The notes: generated by a model from the sequence alone, not told the origin. A stretch of DNA of 64,000 nt from Methylocapsa acidiphila B2 (GCF_000427445.1 NZ_KE386496.1:2681504-2745503); one strand, 5' to 3'; counted from the stretch's first letter, positions 18,227 to 28,230 are shown. Numbers and translations are program-made.

Positions 18227-19951
18227 TCACTCGTGATAGGAATAGGCGGCGAGCGCCGCCGCCCAATCGGCGACCGGCGTCGCCGCGGACTTGTCGGCTT
18301 TGACATCTATGAGACATGGGCCTTCGCCGGCAAGGCCGCGCGCGAAGGCGCCGGCGAGATCGCCCGGCTCGCGCACCGTCTCGCCGCGACAGCCCAAGGA
18401 CCGCGCGAAACCCGCCCAGTCATGATCCGGCAGCCGCGTCAATTCATCGGGAACCGGCCCGAGCTTATGCGCGCGCAGCCATACATTGCCCAAAGCCGCA
18501 TTGTTGACGACGACAAACAAAATTGGGAGCCCATAACGCGCGGCGGTCGCGACCTCGATCCCATTCATGCCCATGCAGCCATCGCCCGTGACGACCGCGA
18601 CCCGGCGCTGCGGCTGGGCGCATTGCACGCCTGCGGCGGCGGGAATGGCCCAGCCCATCGGCCCGAGATTGGTGGCCGAAATATAGGTGCGGGGCTCATA
18701 AGACTCCCAATAATGGCCGGCGAAGGCGCGATGCGCGCCGGAATCCACCAGCAACACGCCGTCGCGGGGAAACGCGCGCCGCAATTCGGCAATGATTCGC
18801 GCCGGATGGATCGGCACGGCGTCGCTGGCGCAATGTTCCACGTCTTGCAGCCGCGGCGTCGCGCGAATCTCCGATAGCCAGGCTTCGCGCGCGGCGCGGC
18901 TCGTTCCGAGCGAGGCGTCAAGCACATCCGTGCGGTCAAGCAAATAGCGTAGAAATGCGCCGCAATCTCCAACGACGCCGCCGCCTGCCGAATGCATCCC
19001 GATATTCGCCGCCGCGAGATTGACGCAGATCGTGGCGCTCGGCGCGAGCTGCAGCGACCAATGCATGGTGTCGCGCTCGTTCAGGCCGGAAGCGAGCACG
19101 ATCAGCAGGTCGGGCGGCGCGTCGAGCAGGGCCATGCGGGCATGATGCGTTCCGCCATAGCCGAAGACGCCGAGCGACAAAACATGATCCTCCGGAAAGA
19201 CCCCCTTGGCGCGCAACGTGGTCGCGACCGGAATGCGCCAAAGCTCGGCGAATTGCCGCAGCGCCTTGGCCGCATAGGCGTGCTCGACGCCCGCGCCCGC
19301 GAGGATGGCGATCCTGATCGGCGGACGACCGCCGTCAGCGCCGGTGAAATGACGGAACGCGGCTTCCGCGCCGCTCAAGGATAGCGGCGCCGGATCGACC
19401 AGCGTGGGATCAATCGGGACGTAATCAACCGAAAGCTCAGCGATCTGGCAGTCGCTCGGCAATGAAAGATGAACCGGGCCAGACGGCTTTGTGCGCAGCT
19501 GCAACATGGCGTGCTTGAAAATATGCGGCAGGTTTTTTGGGTTGTCGACAGAAGAGGACATGCGGACGATCGGCTTCAGAACCGAGACGTCGTCGAGCGT
19601 GAGCGGGCTTGCGTCCTGGAACATGCCGAGGCCTTCGACCAGCGTCGCGACCTCGCCGCTGAGCAAAAGCACCGGCGAGCCGTCGGTCTGCGCCGCGGCG
19701 ACCGCCGTCACCGTATTGGTGAAGCCCGGCCCGCCAATGCAGAGCGCCGCGCCAAACTTGCCGCTCGCCCGGGCGTAGCCGTCGGCCATATAGACCGCGC
19801 CGCCCTCTTGCGCGGCGACGATGGGCTTCAAGGCCTTTTGCCGCCCCAGCGCCGGCAGAAAAGGATCGACAAGGCCGCCGGGGACCATGAAAAGATGGTC
19901 GACGCCCTCGGAGGCTAGAGCGTCGAGAATGAAATCGGTTCCAAGCGGCAT
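18227..19951 (-). CDS. TPP-dependent acetolactate synthase-like enzyme
   Basis: This protein of about 574 residues has the three-domain layout of ThDP enzymes. The N-terminal PYR domain has the catalytic Glu in AAQEGGAVYMADGYARASG. A central nucleotide-fold domain follows. The C-terminal PP domain has the ThDP/Mg motif GDGCMGMNGIEVATAARYG and VVNNAALGNVW. The ATG at 19951, preceded by GAGGGG, is preferred to a TTG eight codons upstream. It is not a typical IlvB (no IlvN partner follows); the following gene is a CMD-like protein. Candidate activities are a benzoylformate-, oxalyl- or sulfopyruvate-type decarboxylase, but the substrate cannot be read from the sequence. Confidence 0.8.
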   Translation of the reverse strand: MPLGTDFILDALASEGVDHLFMVPGGLVDPFLPALGRQKALKPIVAAQEGGAVYMADGYARASGKFGAALCIGGPGFTNTVTAVAAAQTDGSPVLLLSGEVATLVEGLGMFQDASPLTLDDVSVLKPIVRMSSSVDNPKNLPHIFKHAMLQLRTKPSGPVHLSLPSDCQIAELSVDYVPIDPTLVDPAPLSLSGAEAAFRHFTGADGGRPPIRIAILAGAGVEHAYAAKALRQFAELWRIPVATTLRAKGVFPEDHVLSLGVFGYGGTHHARMALLDAPPDLLIVLASGLNERDTMHWSLQLAPSATICVNLAAANIGMHSAGGGVVGDCGAFLRYLLDRTDVLDASLGTSRAAREAWLSEIRATPRLQDVEHCASDAVPIHPARIIAELRRAFPRDGVLLVDSGAHRAFAGHYWESYEPRTYISATNLGPMGWAIPAAAGVQCAQPQRRVAVVTGDGCMGMNGIEVATAARYGLPILFVVVNNAALGNVWLRAHKLGPVPDELTRLPDHDWAGFARSLGCRGETVREPGDLAGAFARGLAGEGPCLIDVKADKSAATPVADWAAALAAYSYHE

Positions 19952-20275
19952 GGCGGCATTCCCCTCGTCGCTCAAGGCCCGGAGATGGTGCGAATCGGCC
20001 CTTGCGCAGCCTAATCCTTGACTGCAGGTTCTAATATCACGCGCGCTCTTTCCATATCCGCCTTGCGCGAAGATTTCATGCCCCGCCTTCGCCCCGGCGG
20101 CGGCTTGCGGTCGCGAACATGAATGCGACCAAGAAAGAAAACGATTAGCCGCGCCCGAAGCGTAGCTCAGCGACAGCTCCGCCGAAGCGCCTGCGGCCTC
20201 ATAGGCGGCGCGTGACCTTGCCGCGCCGATTGGCTATAAGTCGCGGACAAATTCCTCACCTTCAGGATCGATGTC
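19952..20275. other. Divergent intergenic region before ilvD
   Basis: About 320 bases between the divergent TPP-enzyme gene and ilvD. It must hold promoters for both. A TATAAG hexamer lies near 20235, about 40 bases before ilvD, but its -35 partner is uncertain. No RNA gene was seen. Confidence 0.35.
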
Positions 20276-22126
20276 ATGCCCGCTTACCGCTCCCGCACCA
20301 CGACGCATGGCCGCAACATGGCGGGCGCGCGCGGCCTTTGGCGCGCCACGGGCATGACCGACGCCGATTTCGGCAAACCGATCATCGCCGTCGTCAATTC
20401 CTTCACCCAATTCGTGCCGGGTCATGTGCATTTGAAGGATCTCGGCCAGCTCGTCGCGCGCGAGATCGAGGCGGCCGGCGGCGTCGCCAAGGAGTTCAAT
20501 ACAATCGCGGTCGACGACGGCATCGCCATGGGGCATGACGGCATGCTCTACAGCCTGCCTTCGCGCGACATCATCGCCGACTCCGTCGAATATATGGTCA
20601 ACGCCCATTGCGCCGACGCCATGGTCTGCATCTCGAATTGCGACAAGATCACCCCCGGCATGTTGATGGCGGCGCTGCGGCTCAACATCCCCGCCGTCTT
20701 CGTCTCCGGCGGCCCGATGGAGGCCGGCAAGGCCGTCGTGGCCGGCAAGACCAAGGCGCTCGACCTCATCGACGCCATGGTGGCGGCCGCCGACGACAAG
20801 ATCGCCGACGCCGATGTCGCCGTCATCGAGCGCTCGGCCTGCCCGACCTGCGGCTCCTGCTCCGGCATGTTCACCGCCAATTCGATGAATTGCCTGACCG
20901 AGGCGCTGGGCCTCGCGCTGCCCGGCAATGGCTCGCTCGTCGCCACCCATGCGGATCGCAAGCGCCTCTTTATCGAGGCCGGCCATTTGATCGTCGATCT
21001 CGCCCGCCGCTGGTACGAGCAGGACGACGCTTCCGTTCTGCCGCGCTCGATTGCAAGCTTTTCGGCCTTCGAGAACGCCATGACGCTCGACATCGCCATG
21101 GGCGGCTCGACCAACACCGTGCTGCATCTTCTCGCCGCCGCCCATGAGGCCGAGGTTGATTTCACCATGCGCGACATCGACCGCCTCTCGCGTCGGGTGC
21201 CGGTTTTGTGCAAGGTCGCGCCTTCCGTCCCTGACATTCATCTCGAGGATGTGCATCGCGCCGGCGGCGTGATGGCGATTCTCGGCGAGTTGGAGCGCGC
21301 CGGGCTCCTCCATGCCAGCCTGCCGACGGTCCACGCGGCGAGCCTCGGCGAGGCGCTCAAGCGTTGGGACGTGCGCCGCACGACGAGCGAGACGGCTGCG
21401 CATCTCTTCCGCGCGGCGCCGGGCGGGGTTCCGACCCAGACCGCCTTCAGCCAGGACGCCCATTTCGCCGCGCTCGATCTCGACCGCGAGTCCGGGACCA
21501 TCCGCGACGCCGCTCACGCTTTCTCCAAGGACGGTGGCCTCGCCGTGCTATATGGCAATCTCGCCGAGGACGGCTCGATCGTGAAGACGGCCGGCGTCGA
21601 CGCCTCGGTCCTGACCTTCGCCGGTCCGGCCCGCATCTTCGAGAGCCAGGATGCGGCTGTGGACGCCATTCTCGCCAATGAAATTAAGGCCGGCGACGTG
21701 GTCGTCATCCGTTATGAAGGTCCTCGCGGCGGCCCTGGCATGCAGGAAATGCTCTATCCGACGAGCTATCTGAAGTCGAAAGGCCTGGGCAAAGCCTGCG
21801 CCCTGATCACGGACGGCCGTTTCTCCGGCGGCACCTCGGGCCTTTCGATTGGCCACGCTTCGCCGGAAGCGGCCGAAGGCGGCGCCATCGGCCTCGTGGA
21901 AGAGGGCGATCTGATCGAGATCGACATACCGAATCGGCGTCTCCATCTAGCCGTCTCGGACGAGGAGCTCGGCCGCCGCCGCGCCGCGATGGAGGCGAAG
22001 GGCAAGCTCGCCTGGAAGCCCGCGAGCCGCCGCCGCAACGTCTCGACGGCTTTGCAGGCCTATGCGGCCTTGACGACCAGCGCCGCGCGGGGAGCGGTCA
22101 GAAGCCTCGACGCGCTCTCGCGCTGA
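20276..22126 (+). CDS. ilvD: Dihydroxy-acid dehydratase IlvD
   Basis: This 616-residue iron-sulfur enzyme of branched-chain amino acid and pantothenate synthesis dehydrates 2,3-dihydroxy-3-methylbutanoate/pentanoate to the 2-keto acids. The cluster cysteines lie in [13 protein letters not shown] (about residue 117-129) and [19 protein letters not shown] (about 190-208). The C-terminal domain has [16 protein letters not shown] and [19 protein letters not shown]. An AGGA site precedes the ATG. Length and motif spacing match the ~615-residue IlvD class. Confidence 0.97.
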   Translation: MPAYRSRTTTHGRNMAGARGLWRATGMTDADFGKPIIAVVNSFTQFVPGHVHLKDLGQLVAREIEAAGGVAKEFNTIAVDDGIAMGHDGMLYSLPSRDIIADSVEYMVNAHCADAMVCISNCDKITPGMLMAALRLNIPAVFVSGGPMEAGKAVVAGKTKALDLIDAMVAAADDKIADADVAVIERSACPTCGSCSGMFTANSMNCLTEALGLALPGNGSLVATHADRKRLFIEAGHLIVDLARRWYEQDDASVLPRSIASFSAFENAMTLDIAMGGSTNTVLHLLAAAHEAEVDFTMRDIDRLSRRVPVLCKVAPSVPDIHLEDVHRAGGVMAILGELERAGLLHASLPTVHAASLGEALKRWDVRRTTSETAAHLFRAAPGGVPTQTAFSQDAHFAALDLDRESGTIRDAAHAFSKDGGLAVLYGNLAEDGSIVKTAGVDASVLTFAGPARIFESQDAAVDAILANEIKAGDVVVIRYEGPRGGPGMQEMLYPTSYLKSKGLGKACALITDGRFSGGTSGLSIGHASPEAAEGGAIGLVEEGDLIEIDIPNRRLHLAVSDEELGRRRAAMEAKGKLAWKPASRRRNVSTALQAYAALTTSAARGAVRSLDALSR

Positions 22127-22530
22127 GGTAGAAGCTCCCTCTCGTCCTTGAGGGCGACGGTCCGCGCGCCGATTGGAGCACCCCGCCTGTCCGACCGTCT
22201 CGTGACTTTCGTAAGCCTCAAGGGCTTGCGAAGGCCATTGCGCAACGCGTTTCTTTCACGCAAGCTCCGCTTTATTCTGTCGCCGTACTGAAGAGGCCGC
22301 ACAGGCCGGCGTTAGAGCGTGATGCGAAAAGTGGAAACCGATTTTTCGCATCCCGCTTCCATTTTTCGAAACTCGATCACGAAATTTTTCGATCTTTCCG
22401 TCCAAAGTCGTTGTGATGGAAATCCCGACTGTGGAACCGGCTCAAAATAAGATTGCCGCCTTTTCGGCAAGAAACTTCTGCGCCTTTTGGGGTCCGGGCG
22501 CAGAATGAGAAAACCGCGGAAAGACTGAAA
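22127..22530. other. Intergenic region between ilvD and the antiporter gene
   Basis: About 400 bases without a gene. It contains the palindromic dispersed repeat at 22314-22380 (separate entry). The remainder shows no recognisable RNA or promoter. Confidence 0.4.
22314..22380 (+). repeat. Dispersed palindromic repeat, copy 1
   Basis: The element begins AGAGCGTGATGCGAAAAGTG and holds a perfect 10-bp stem GATGCGAAAA / TTTTCGCATC (22321-22330 with 22343-22352), ending in TCGAAACTCGATCAC. A clear second copy lies in the opposite orientation at 39734-39812. Such short palindromic intergenic repeats are common in Hyphomicrobiales; function is unknown. Confidence 0.85.
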
Positions 22531-23793
22531 ATGAGCGAGATTTATTCTCTTTTCATCATTTCCCTCGTGGCCGCTCTGGCGCCTCTGCTCGGCCGCTTAC
22601 CTCAGCTCGCTCAAACGCCGGTCGTGGTCATCGAATTGGTGCTCGGCATCCTGATCGGCCCCAGCGTCGCGAATTGGGTCGCGAGCGACAGCACGATCGG
22701 GTTTCTCGGCATTGTCGGCCTGTCCTTCCTCTTCTTCCAGGCCGGGCTCGATTTCGACAAGGAAAAGATCGGGGCGCAGGCGCTGCGCCTCGGCGCGATC
22801 GCCTGGCTCGCCTCGTTCGGCTTGGCCTGCATATTCGTCGGGCTCCTTTATTTCGTAGGGCTTTTACGCGCGCCTCTTCTCGTCGCTCTGGTCCTGCCGA
22901 CAACTGCCTTCGGCATTCTCATCCCAATTCTCCGCCAGACCGGGGACCTCGACAGCGATTTCGGCCGCTATCTCCTCGGCCTGGCGGCGGCGGGCGAGCT
23001 TGGGCCCGTCATGCTCGCCTCGGTGGCGCTGGCGCACGCCAATCATCATTTGCATCAGACCCTATTGAGCATAGGTTTTCTGGCGATCGCCGTCGGCGCG
23101 ATCTTTCTCGCCAGGACCCTGCCTGCGGACGGCTTATCGCGCGCCATCGGGCGCTGGATGGGCGACGGATCCATTTTGCCCGTCCGCATCGCGATCTTGA
23201 TTTTGCTTGGCCTTGTCTCGCTGGCGAGCGAGCTTGGCATGGAGACGGTTCTCGGCGCCTATGCGGCCGGCGTCATCGTCGCTCTGCTGGCACGGGGCGA
23301 CGCGACGGAGGCGCTCGTCGGCAGGTTGACGTCGATCAGCTCCGGCTTTTTCATTCCGATGTTCTTCATCACGAGCGGCGTGGAGCTCGACCTCATCGGC
23401 CTTGTGACAAGCCCGGCAAGCCTTCTCCGGCTCGCTCTCTTCACTTTGGCGCTCCTGTTCATCCGGATCGTGCCGATCCGACTTTACAGGGGCGGGCTTC
23501 CCGACCGAGATCTGCTGCCGCTCGCGCTTTTGTCCTCGACGACCCTTGGTCTGGTCGTCGCCGTGACCTATTTGGGCGTGCGGACCGGCCAGATGTCGAC
23601 CGAAAACGCCTCCGCGCTCGTCGGCGCCGCCGTCATATCGGTCGCTGTCTTTCCAACCCTCGCGATCTCGCTTCGTGCCCAGTCGGACGAAGCTCGCGCA
23701 GCCGGTTTCCCGGCGCTCATCGCGCGCCGCGCAGGCGATTTCGCCGCAACGCAGCTTATCCGACTGAAAGGCTTGATGTCTCAGAAGGGTTGA
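22531..23793 (+). CDS. Kef-type cation/proton antiporter (CPA2 family)
   Basis: This 420-residue membrane protein has about 12 predicted membrane segments of the Na+/H+ exchanger domain. The start MSEIYSLFIISLVAALAPLL is preferred to an upstream in-frame start because a GGAAAG site precedes it and it begins directly with the first membrane helix. LVLGILIGPSVANW and LSFLFFQAGLDFD are typical of CPA2/KefB proteins. It has no C-terminal TrkA-N/RCK domain, so it is the short form. Substrate (Na+ or K+) and regulation are unknown. Confidence 0.85.
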   Translation: MSEIYSLFIISLVAALAPLLGRLPQLAQTPVVVIELVLGILIGPSVANWVASDSTIGFLGIVGLSFLFFQAGLDFDKEKIGAQALRLGAIAWLASFGLACIFVGLLYFVGLLRAPLLVALVLPTTAFGILIPILRQTGDLDSDFGRYLLGLAAAGELGPVMLASVALAHANHHLHQTLLSIGFLAIAVGAIFLARTLPADGLSRAIGRWMGDGSILPVRIAILILLGLVSLASELGMETVLGAYAAGVIVALLARGDATEALVGRLTSISSGFFIPMFFITSGVELDLIGLVTSPASLLRLALFTLALLFIRIVPIRLYRGGLPDRDLLPLALLSSTTLGLVVAVTYLGVRTGQMSTENASALVGAAVISVAVFPTLAISLRAQSDEARAAGFPALIARRAGDFAATQLIRLKGLMSQKG

Positions 23794-23815
23794 GGCCCGC
23801 GCCGCCCAAGCGGAA

Positions 23816-24262
23816 TCAACCAGCGGGCGAGATCGCCGGCGAGGACGCAAGCGACAATGTCAGCGATCTCTGCTCGTTGAAGATGCGCGAGGCTTCGCGT
23901 TCAGCCAAGGGCGCGCGTCGGTGCAAAACAAGCCAGGCGCTTAAGGCGATGAGCGCGGAGCAGACGAGAAGAACGAGGCTTCTCCGAGCGAATTGCGTTG
24001 TCGCCAAGAGGCGAATGACGCCAATCTCCCGTTCGGTGAGCGCGCCCTTAACGCGGCTGTCCGAATCGATGAGTCTGACGATCTGCTCCGGAGTCAGACG
24101 GTCGTAGTTTTCAATACGCACGCTTGAAGAAGCGCGCAGCTTATTGACGACGGTCGTGAAAACCTGGCCGGTGAACTGAGCTTTGCCGGGCCAGATATAA
24201 GTGAGAAGGCCAGCAACGCCGAGCGCGCCCGGCACGAACTTCAAGAAGCTCGAGACATCCAT
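23816..24262 (-). CDS. Hypothetical inner-membrane protein
   Basis: A 148-residue product is predicted from the ATG reading MDVSSFLKFVPGALGVAGLL, with AGGA about 10 bases upstream; a longer frame exists. It has a membrane segment at residues 8-25 and another near 110-126 (LVLLVCSALIALSAWLVLH), with a soluble stretch between them containing RLTPEQIVRLIDSDSRVKGA and LTEREIGVIRLLA. No family was recognised. It is convergent with the antiporter gene, 22 bases away. Confidence 0.55.
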   Translation of the reverse strand: MDVSSFLKFVPGALGVAGLLTYIWPGKAQFTGQVFTTVVNKLRASSSVRIENYDRLTPEQIVRLIDSDSRVKGALTEREIGVIRLLATTQFARRSLVLLVCSALIALSAWLVLHRRAPLAEREASRIFNEQRSLTLSLASSPAISPAG

Positions 24263-24495
24263 GGGCGCCGTTCCTGAGCGAGAGGATCTACCTGCGCTGA
24301 GCCCGACGATCGGGACCAGCAGACCTAAAGTCCTATAGCGGCCAAGGGATGAACGCAATCATCCGAGACAGTTCGTCTCATAGGGATCGGCCGGCGAAGA
24401 TCGCCGGCCTTGACCAACGAGGTGGGATTCGCTCTTGGAGCGAGCCCGCAGGCCCATGAGTCCGGCTTCGGCTCGCACCAGACTCCTCGGGAGCC

Positions 24496-25899
24496 TCAAT
24501 GAGCCCAGTCGAACAGCTTCGCGGCGCCGGACGTAATCGAGCTAACCGCCGTTTGCGCGAAACCGAGCGGACCCGGCGCCGCAGGAGCAGGCGCCGGAGG
24601 GGTGGACGGCGTGGACGAAGCGGATTGCGTCGCGGCTGGCGCCGGATGCAGCGACGCGGGCTTGGCCGCTGCTGTGACGGGCTTAGCTTTCGCCGCGCTT
24701 ACGGCTTGGGCTTGCCGGACGTGACCAGCTGCGGTCGGCGCCGGCTTTGCGGCGGCCGCTTGAGGTGCGGCGGGCTTTTGCGGTTTTGCCGCGGCGGCGC
24801 GAGGCGCCGGCGTGACGGGCGCAACGTCACCAGGGACAAGCGCTCCATCCGGCCGAACCGCCACGGTCCTGACCGGAGCGGCGGCTGCCGGCGCGACAGC
24901 CATGCTCGGATCAGACAAGTTCTCAGCCTTTTCTTGCGGCTGCGGAGGTTCGATCGCCGCCGGTTCGACGGCCGCCACTTCCGGCCGCTTGGGTTCATCC
25001 AAAGAAATCACGCGCGGCGCAGTGTCCGAAGCGGGCGCGAGCGCTGCTGCCTGACCGGCCGCATCGGCCGAGGCCGATGAAGCTTGCGCCGTAGACTCGG
25101 TGAAAGCCCGAGGCTCCGAAGGCTCCAAGGCCTCCGAGGCGGCATCGGGAAGAAGCGCGGTCATTTCCGTCTGATCGGTCTCGCCCGTTTGCGAGACGAA
25201 ACTCGCGCCGATGCCGACAAGCCCGGCAATGATGATCGCGGCTATGGCGTAAAGCGGGACGCGCGACCTAAAGTCATCGTCGCCCATCGCCGCTGTGCGC
25301 GCGGAAGGACCTTCGTCGGCTTCGACCGCCAAAATCGGAGACGCCGCGCCGACATTCGCGGCTTGGCTCGGCGTGGTCGACGCGCTTTGCAAGGCGCCGA
25401 GCAATTCAGTCTCAATGGCCGAGAAATCAAAGCTGTGGAAGGAGGCCGGAGCCGACGCCTCTTGACGCTCGGCGCGAAGCGCCTGGCTCGGCGGCGAAAT
25501 CGCGGGCTCACGCCGATTCACGCGATGCGCTCCAATTTCAGCCGCGGCAAAAGCGTCGCTGTCCTCTGCTTGCGCCGAGCCCGAGGCCCCGGGATGGCTC
25601 GCCCTCGGCTCAACCCGCGTCCCAAAACCCAATAATCCGGCTTCGATCGCCGCAAAATCGCCGGTGATGAACCGCTCCAAGGGCGGCGGCTCCCGACGCT
25701 CGCCCGGCGCGAGACCGGCGACCTGGCCAGCCAGCTGGACGCTGGACTTGCTTAAATCCCCTTGCCGACCGAGGAGCTGCGCGAGCTCGGCGATGCGTTC
25801 GCCTTCCCACGGATTCGAGGCGCGCGGGCTGCGCGAAGATGGTCCTTCGAGCTCCTGCGAATCGCTCATCGGGCGTCGTTTCATAACAGGCATGCTCAT
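24496..25899 (-). CDS. Single-pass membrane protein with long Ala/Pro-rich tail
   Basis: The product has about 467 residues. The start is placed at the ATG with a strong AGGAGG site 7 bases upstream (MSMPVMKRRPMSDSQ), rather than a TTG further up. Two copies of a short motif (FAAIEAGLLGFG near residue 85 and FSAIETELLGALQ near 165) precede one membrane helix (LYAIAAIIIAGLVGIGASFV, about 218-237). The last 230 residues are low-complexity Ala/Pro/Lys-rich, probably disordered and periplasmic, like linkers of TonB or SPOR-type envelope proteins, but no C-terminal folded domain was recognised. Confidence 0.65.
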   Translation of the reverse strand: MSMPVMKRRPMSDSQELEGPSSRSPRASNPWEGERIAELAQLLGRQGDLSKSSVQLAGQVAGLAPGERREPPPLERFITGDFAAIEAGLLGFGTRVEPRASHPGASGSAQAEDSDAFAAAEIGAHRVNRREPAISPPSQALRAERQEASAPASFHSFDFSAIETELLGALQSASTTPSQAANVGAASPILAVEADEGPSARTAAMGDDDFRSRVPLYAIAAIIIAGLVGIGASFVSQTGETDQTEMTALLPDAASEALEPSEPRAFTESTAQASSASADAAGQAAALAPASDTAPRVISLDEPKRPEVAAVEPAAIEPPQPQEKAENLSDPSMAVAPAAAAPVRTVAVRPDGALVPGDVAPVTPAPRAAAAKPQKPAAPQAAAAKPAPTAAGHVRQAQAVSAAKAKPVTAAAKPASLHPAPAATQSASSTPSTPPAPAPAAPGPLGFAQTAVSSITSGAAKLFDWAH

Positions 25900-26742
25900 G
25901 CTGCCGACCTCCTGTTGCAATCATGCGGTCCGCCCAAAACACGGCGATCCGCATCCCTGCCTACGCGCATCGGGCGCTCGAGCATGCCGCATCAAAGAAG
26001 TCGCTCGACTTCTCGACTCAAAACATGCTCCGAAACTCCGCGATCGAAACGGTTTCGCATGCTTGCGCGAACCCATCGATCAGGAGCCGGCTTCGATCGC
26101 GCCGCGTCCGAATCAAACCGATTCCAACCAGCCAACACGATCGATTCCGTTCAACCAGAGCGGCCTCTTCAAGGATAAAAGGAGCGGAACGCCGCTTTAT
26201 CGCTTGAATTTCCCCGTTTCGGGCGTCCGCCTGTAGCGCGCCCCGTGGGCTCCGACGAGATCTGAGATCCCACGGCGAAGCCCCACGCTACGCTCCTTGC
26301 CAACCTAGCCATCCCTCGACCTGGCTGGCGCTACGCTCTTTAACAACCTATTAAGAAATCGTAATTGTGGCTGATCTGTGCCGTCGGTTGAAATTGCGGC
26401 TTGGACGCCGAGCGGCGATAGACCGACCCTCTCCGCCTCCTCAAGCGATTCTAGGCGTTTTCAACCAGTTGGGCTTTTCTTGACCCATAAACATGGCGTC
26501 AACGCTCGAAGAACTCTCTCGCATTCGAGCAAATATGACATTTGCCTTGTTTGAAACATGCTCCTAGAAATCCCAAGTTTTTCTTAACATGCGACGCCGA
26601 GCCGCCGCGAACAGGACGGCGAGCTGCAGGTTTGGAATTAATCTCAAAGGAGAGAAAGCTTGGCGCCATGTCCGCATCCGGCGCCGCCACCGAGCGCGGA
26701 AACCGTCTCGCGGAAATAAGACGCCGCGCCGAACGTCCTGAC
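25900..26742. other. Long intergenic region of about 840 bases
   Basis: No convincing gene was found on either strand; the open frames here are short and lack family features. GC falls in the 26330-26660 part. Around 26235-26335 an imperfect inverted repeat pairs CCCGTGGG with CCCACGG and GTAGCG with CGCTAC, which could be a bidirectional terminator or a repeat remnant. Confidence 0.45.
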
Positions 26743-27114
26743 TCACCGCTTGACAAGTATATTTACGGTGACGACCGACGTTCCGGAGCCGTGGACTCCC
26801 TGTCCGACCAATGTCATTTGGAAACTATCGGTTCCGACAAACCCGCGGTTGGGGATATACTCATAGCTCGCGCCATTGATTGTCGCTATTCCGTGTCCCG
26901 CGGGACGCGACAATGCGCCACTCCCGATCCAGCCGTTTGGAAGAGAGATCGTCGCCGTGCAGGATGCGCCCGCCTGCAATTGCAACTGCCAGGTTGCATT
27001 GACGCCAAAGACAAACCACGCCCCGCGCGGGCGGCATATGTCGCCCCACGCCAAGCCCGGCGCAACCGCCAGGGCCAACATAAGGCAGGCCCGCCAGATT
27101 GCCGGACGCGTCAT
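26743..27114 (-). CDS. Secreted Ig-like domain protein
   Basis: This 123-residue protein has a signal peptide (MTRPAIWRACLMLALAVAPG, cleavage likely after AWG). The mature part reads as a beta-sandwich of the bacterial Ig-like/cadherin-like type: SYEYIPNRGFVGTDSFQMTL and a final strand VVTVNILVKR. Two cysteines (ICRP and SCTATI) could form a disulfide. It lies 61 bases downstream of the Fae-family gene on the same strand. Function is unknown; a surface or periplasmic binding role is plausible. Confidence 0.65.
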   Translation of the reverse strand: MTRPAIWRACLMLALAVAPGLAWGDICRPRGAWFVFGVNATWQLQLQAGASCTATISLPNGWIGSGALSRPAGHGIATINGASYEYIPNRGFVGTDSFQMTLVGQGVHGSGTSVVTVNILVKR

Positions 27115-27175
27115 GACGCCCGCCTCGCCTTCGCCCAGCAAAGGCGGACTTCCCGGCTGGTCCGCTCGCCAACGA

Positions 27176-27724
27176 TCATTCGCCCTCTTGGTCGAACAGG
27201 CCTTCCAGCGCGTAATGGCTGATCGTCTTGCGGTTGGCGATCAGCTCATCGACCGTCGGCTCGCCCTTCATGGCGCGGGAAATCGCGAGCTTCGTCGCTT
27301 CATAATTGGTGCGATAAAGGTCGCGCTGATCGAGATTGGCGTCCGTCGCGCAGCGCGGATCGAGCCACACCATGATGATCATGCAAAGCTCGTCCGCCGC
27401 CTCGCGCGGCAAGACGCCTTCCGATAGGCAATCGACGATGGCGTCGCCCGTCGCAGCCTGCACCACGCCGCCGAGCAATTCGACATAGTCGTTGGAGCGC
27501 ACCGTCATCTTGGTGGTCATCATGGTCGCCGGCCTCACCATTTGATTGAGGTCGCGAATGACGAACATGCGCGGATGGCCGGCGACCTGTCCCGCCATGG
27601 AGGCGAAAGCATGCCCGACCGGCCCCCGGACATGGCCGATCATCACCTCGGGCATCGCGTCGGTGAACTGACCATCTGCGGCGAGAACCGTCGCCTCGCC
27701 TGTGCGCAGCCAAATTTCGCTCAT
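27176..27724 (-). CDS. Formaldehyde-activating enzyme (Fae) family protein, divergent
   Basis: A 182-residue member of the Fae superfamily; true Fae condenses formaldehyde with tetrahydromethanopterin in methylotrophs. The C-terminal signature TNYEATKLAISRAMKGEPT aligns with the Fae motif YNYEATKLSIQRAVNGEP, and the N-terminal GEATVLAADGQFTD with MPEVMIG aligns with the Fae start. In Fae the segment reads AHIDLIIG with the catalytic His; here the aligned position is Met (AMPEVMIG), so canonical activity is doubtful. An AGGA site precedes the ATG. It most resembles the Fae homologues (Fae2/Fae3-like) found beside true Fae in methylotrophs. Confidence 0.85.
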   Translation of the reverse strand: MSEIWLRTGEATVLAADGQFTDAMPEVMIGHVRGPVGHAFASMAGQVAGHPRMFVIRDLNQMVRPATMMTTKMTVRSNDYVELLGGVVQAATGDAIVDCLSEGVLPREAADELCMIIMVWLDPRCATDANLDQRDLYRTNYEATKLAISRAMKGEPTVDELIANRKTISHYALEGLFDQEGE

Positions 27725-28230
27725 GTTTCATCCTGCTGATTCGAAGGGCGGTTACGAATAGCATCGGAACGGGCGCGCCGGAAGCGCTCGCATGGACCCG
27801 ATTCATCGCAAAGCTGCGGCGCGCAGCGCGATGCGCCTACCTCCGCGCAGGCCAACATGGCCGCCCCCGCCCACGCTTCCCTCGCGCGGCTCGAGGCGTT
27901 GAGCGAGCGCGGCCAACGCCCACAAAGATCCCGGAACAACGCCGACTTGACCGATCTTGAGCCCAAATAAAGCGGGCATTGATCATTCTACCGGAAACTC
28001 TATTGGACATTTTTCCAAAAAGATGCTGGTGATAGAATGTCCATATAGATTCGTGGGCAGAATCATGCAACCAACACCGCCGCTCGGGGAGCAGTTCCTA
28101 CGGTAGGCGCGAACTGAACAATCGTAGGATCACGGGAGCACCGCCCAGGATATTCGCGCATCGACGATTGCGGCTCGCGCCGAGGCAGGATGCAATCCTT
28201 TCCGTCACTCTACATGGTAAGCAGAAACAC
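27725..28230. other. Intergenic region upstream of the Fae-family gene
   Basis: About 505 bases between divergent genes. It should hold the promoters of the Fae-family gene (minus) and the winged-helix gene (plus). No further gene, RNA or clear operator was recognised. Confidence 0.4.

Noticed and set aside
20234-21517. A 427-codon minus-strand open frame
   Set aside because: Antisense to ilvD; His/Gly/Arg-rich shadow.
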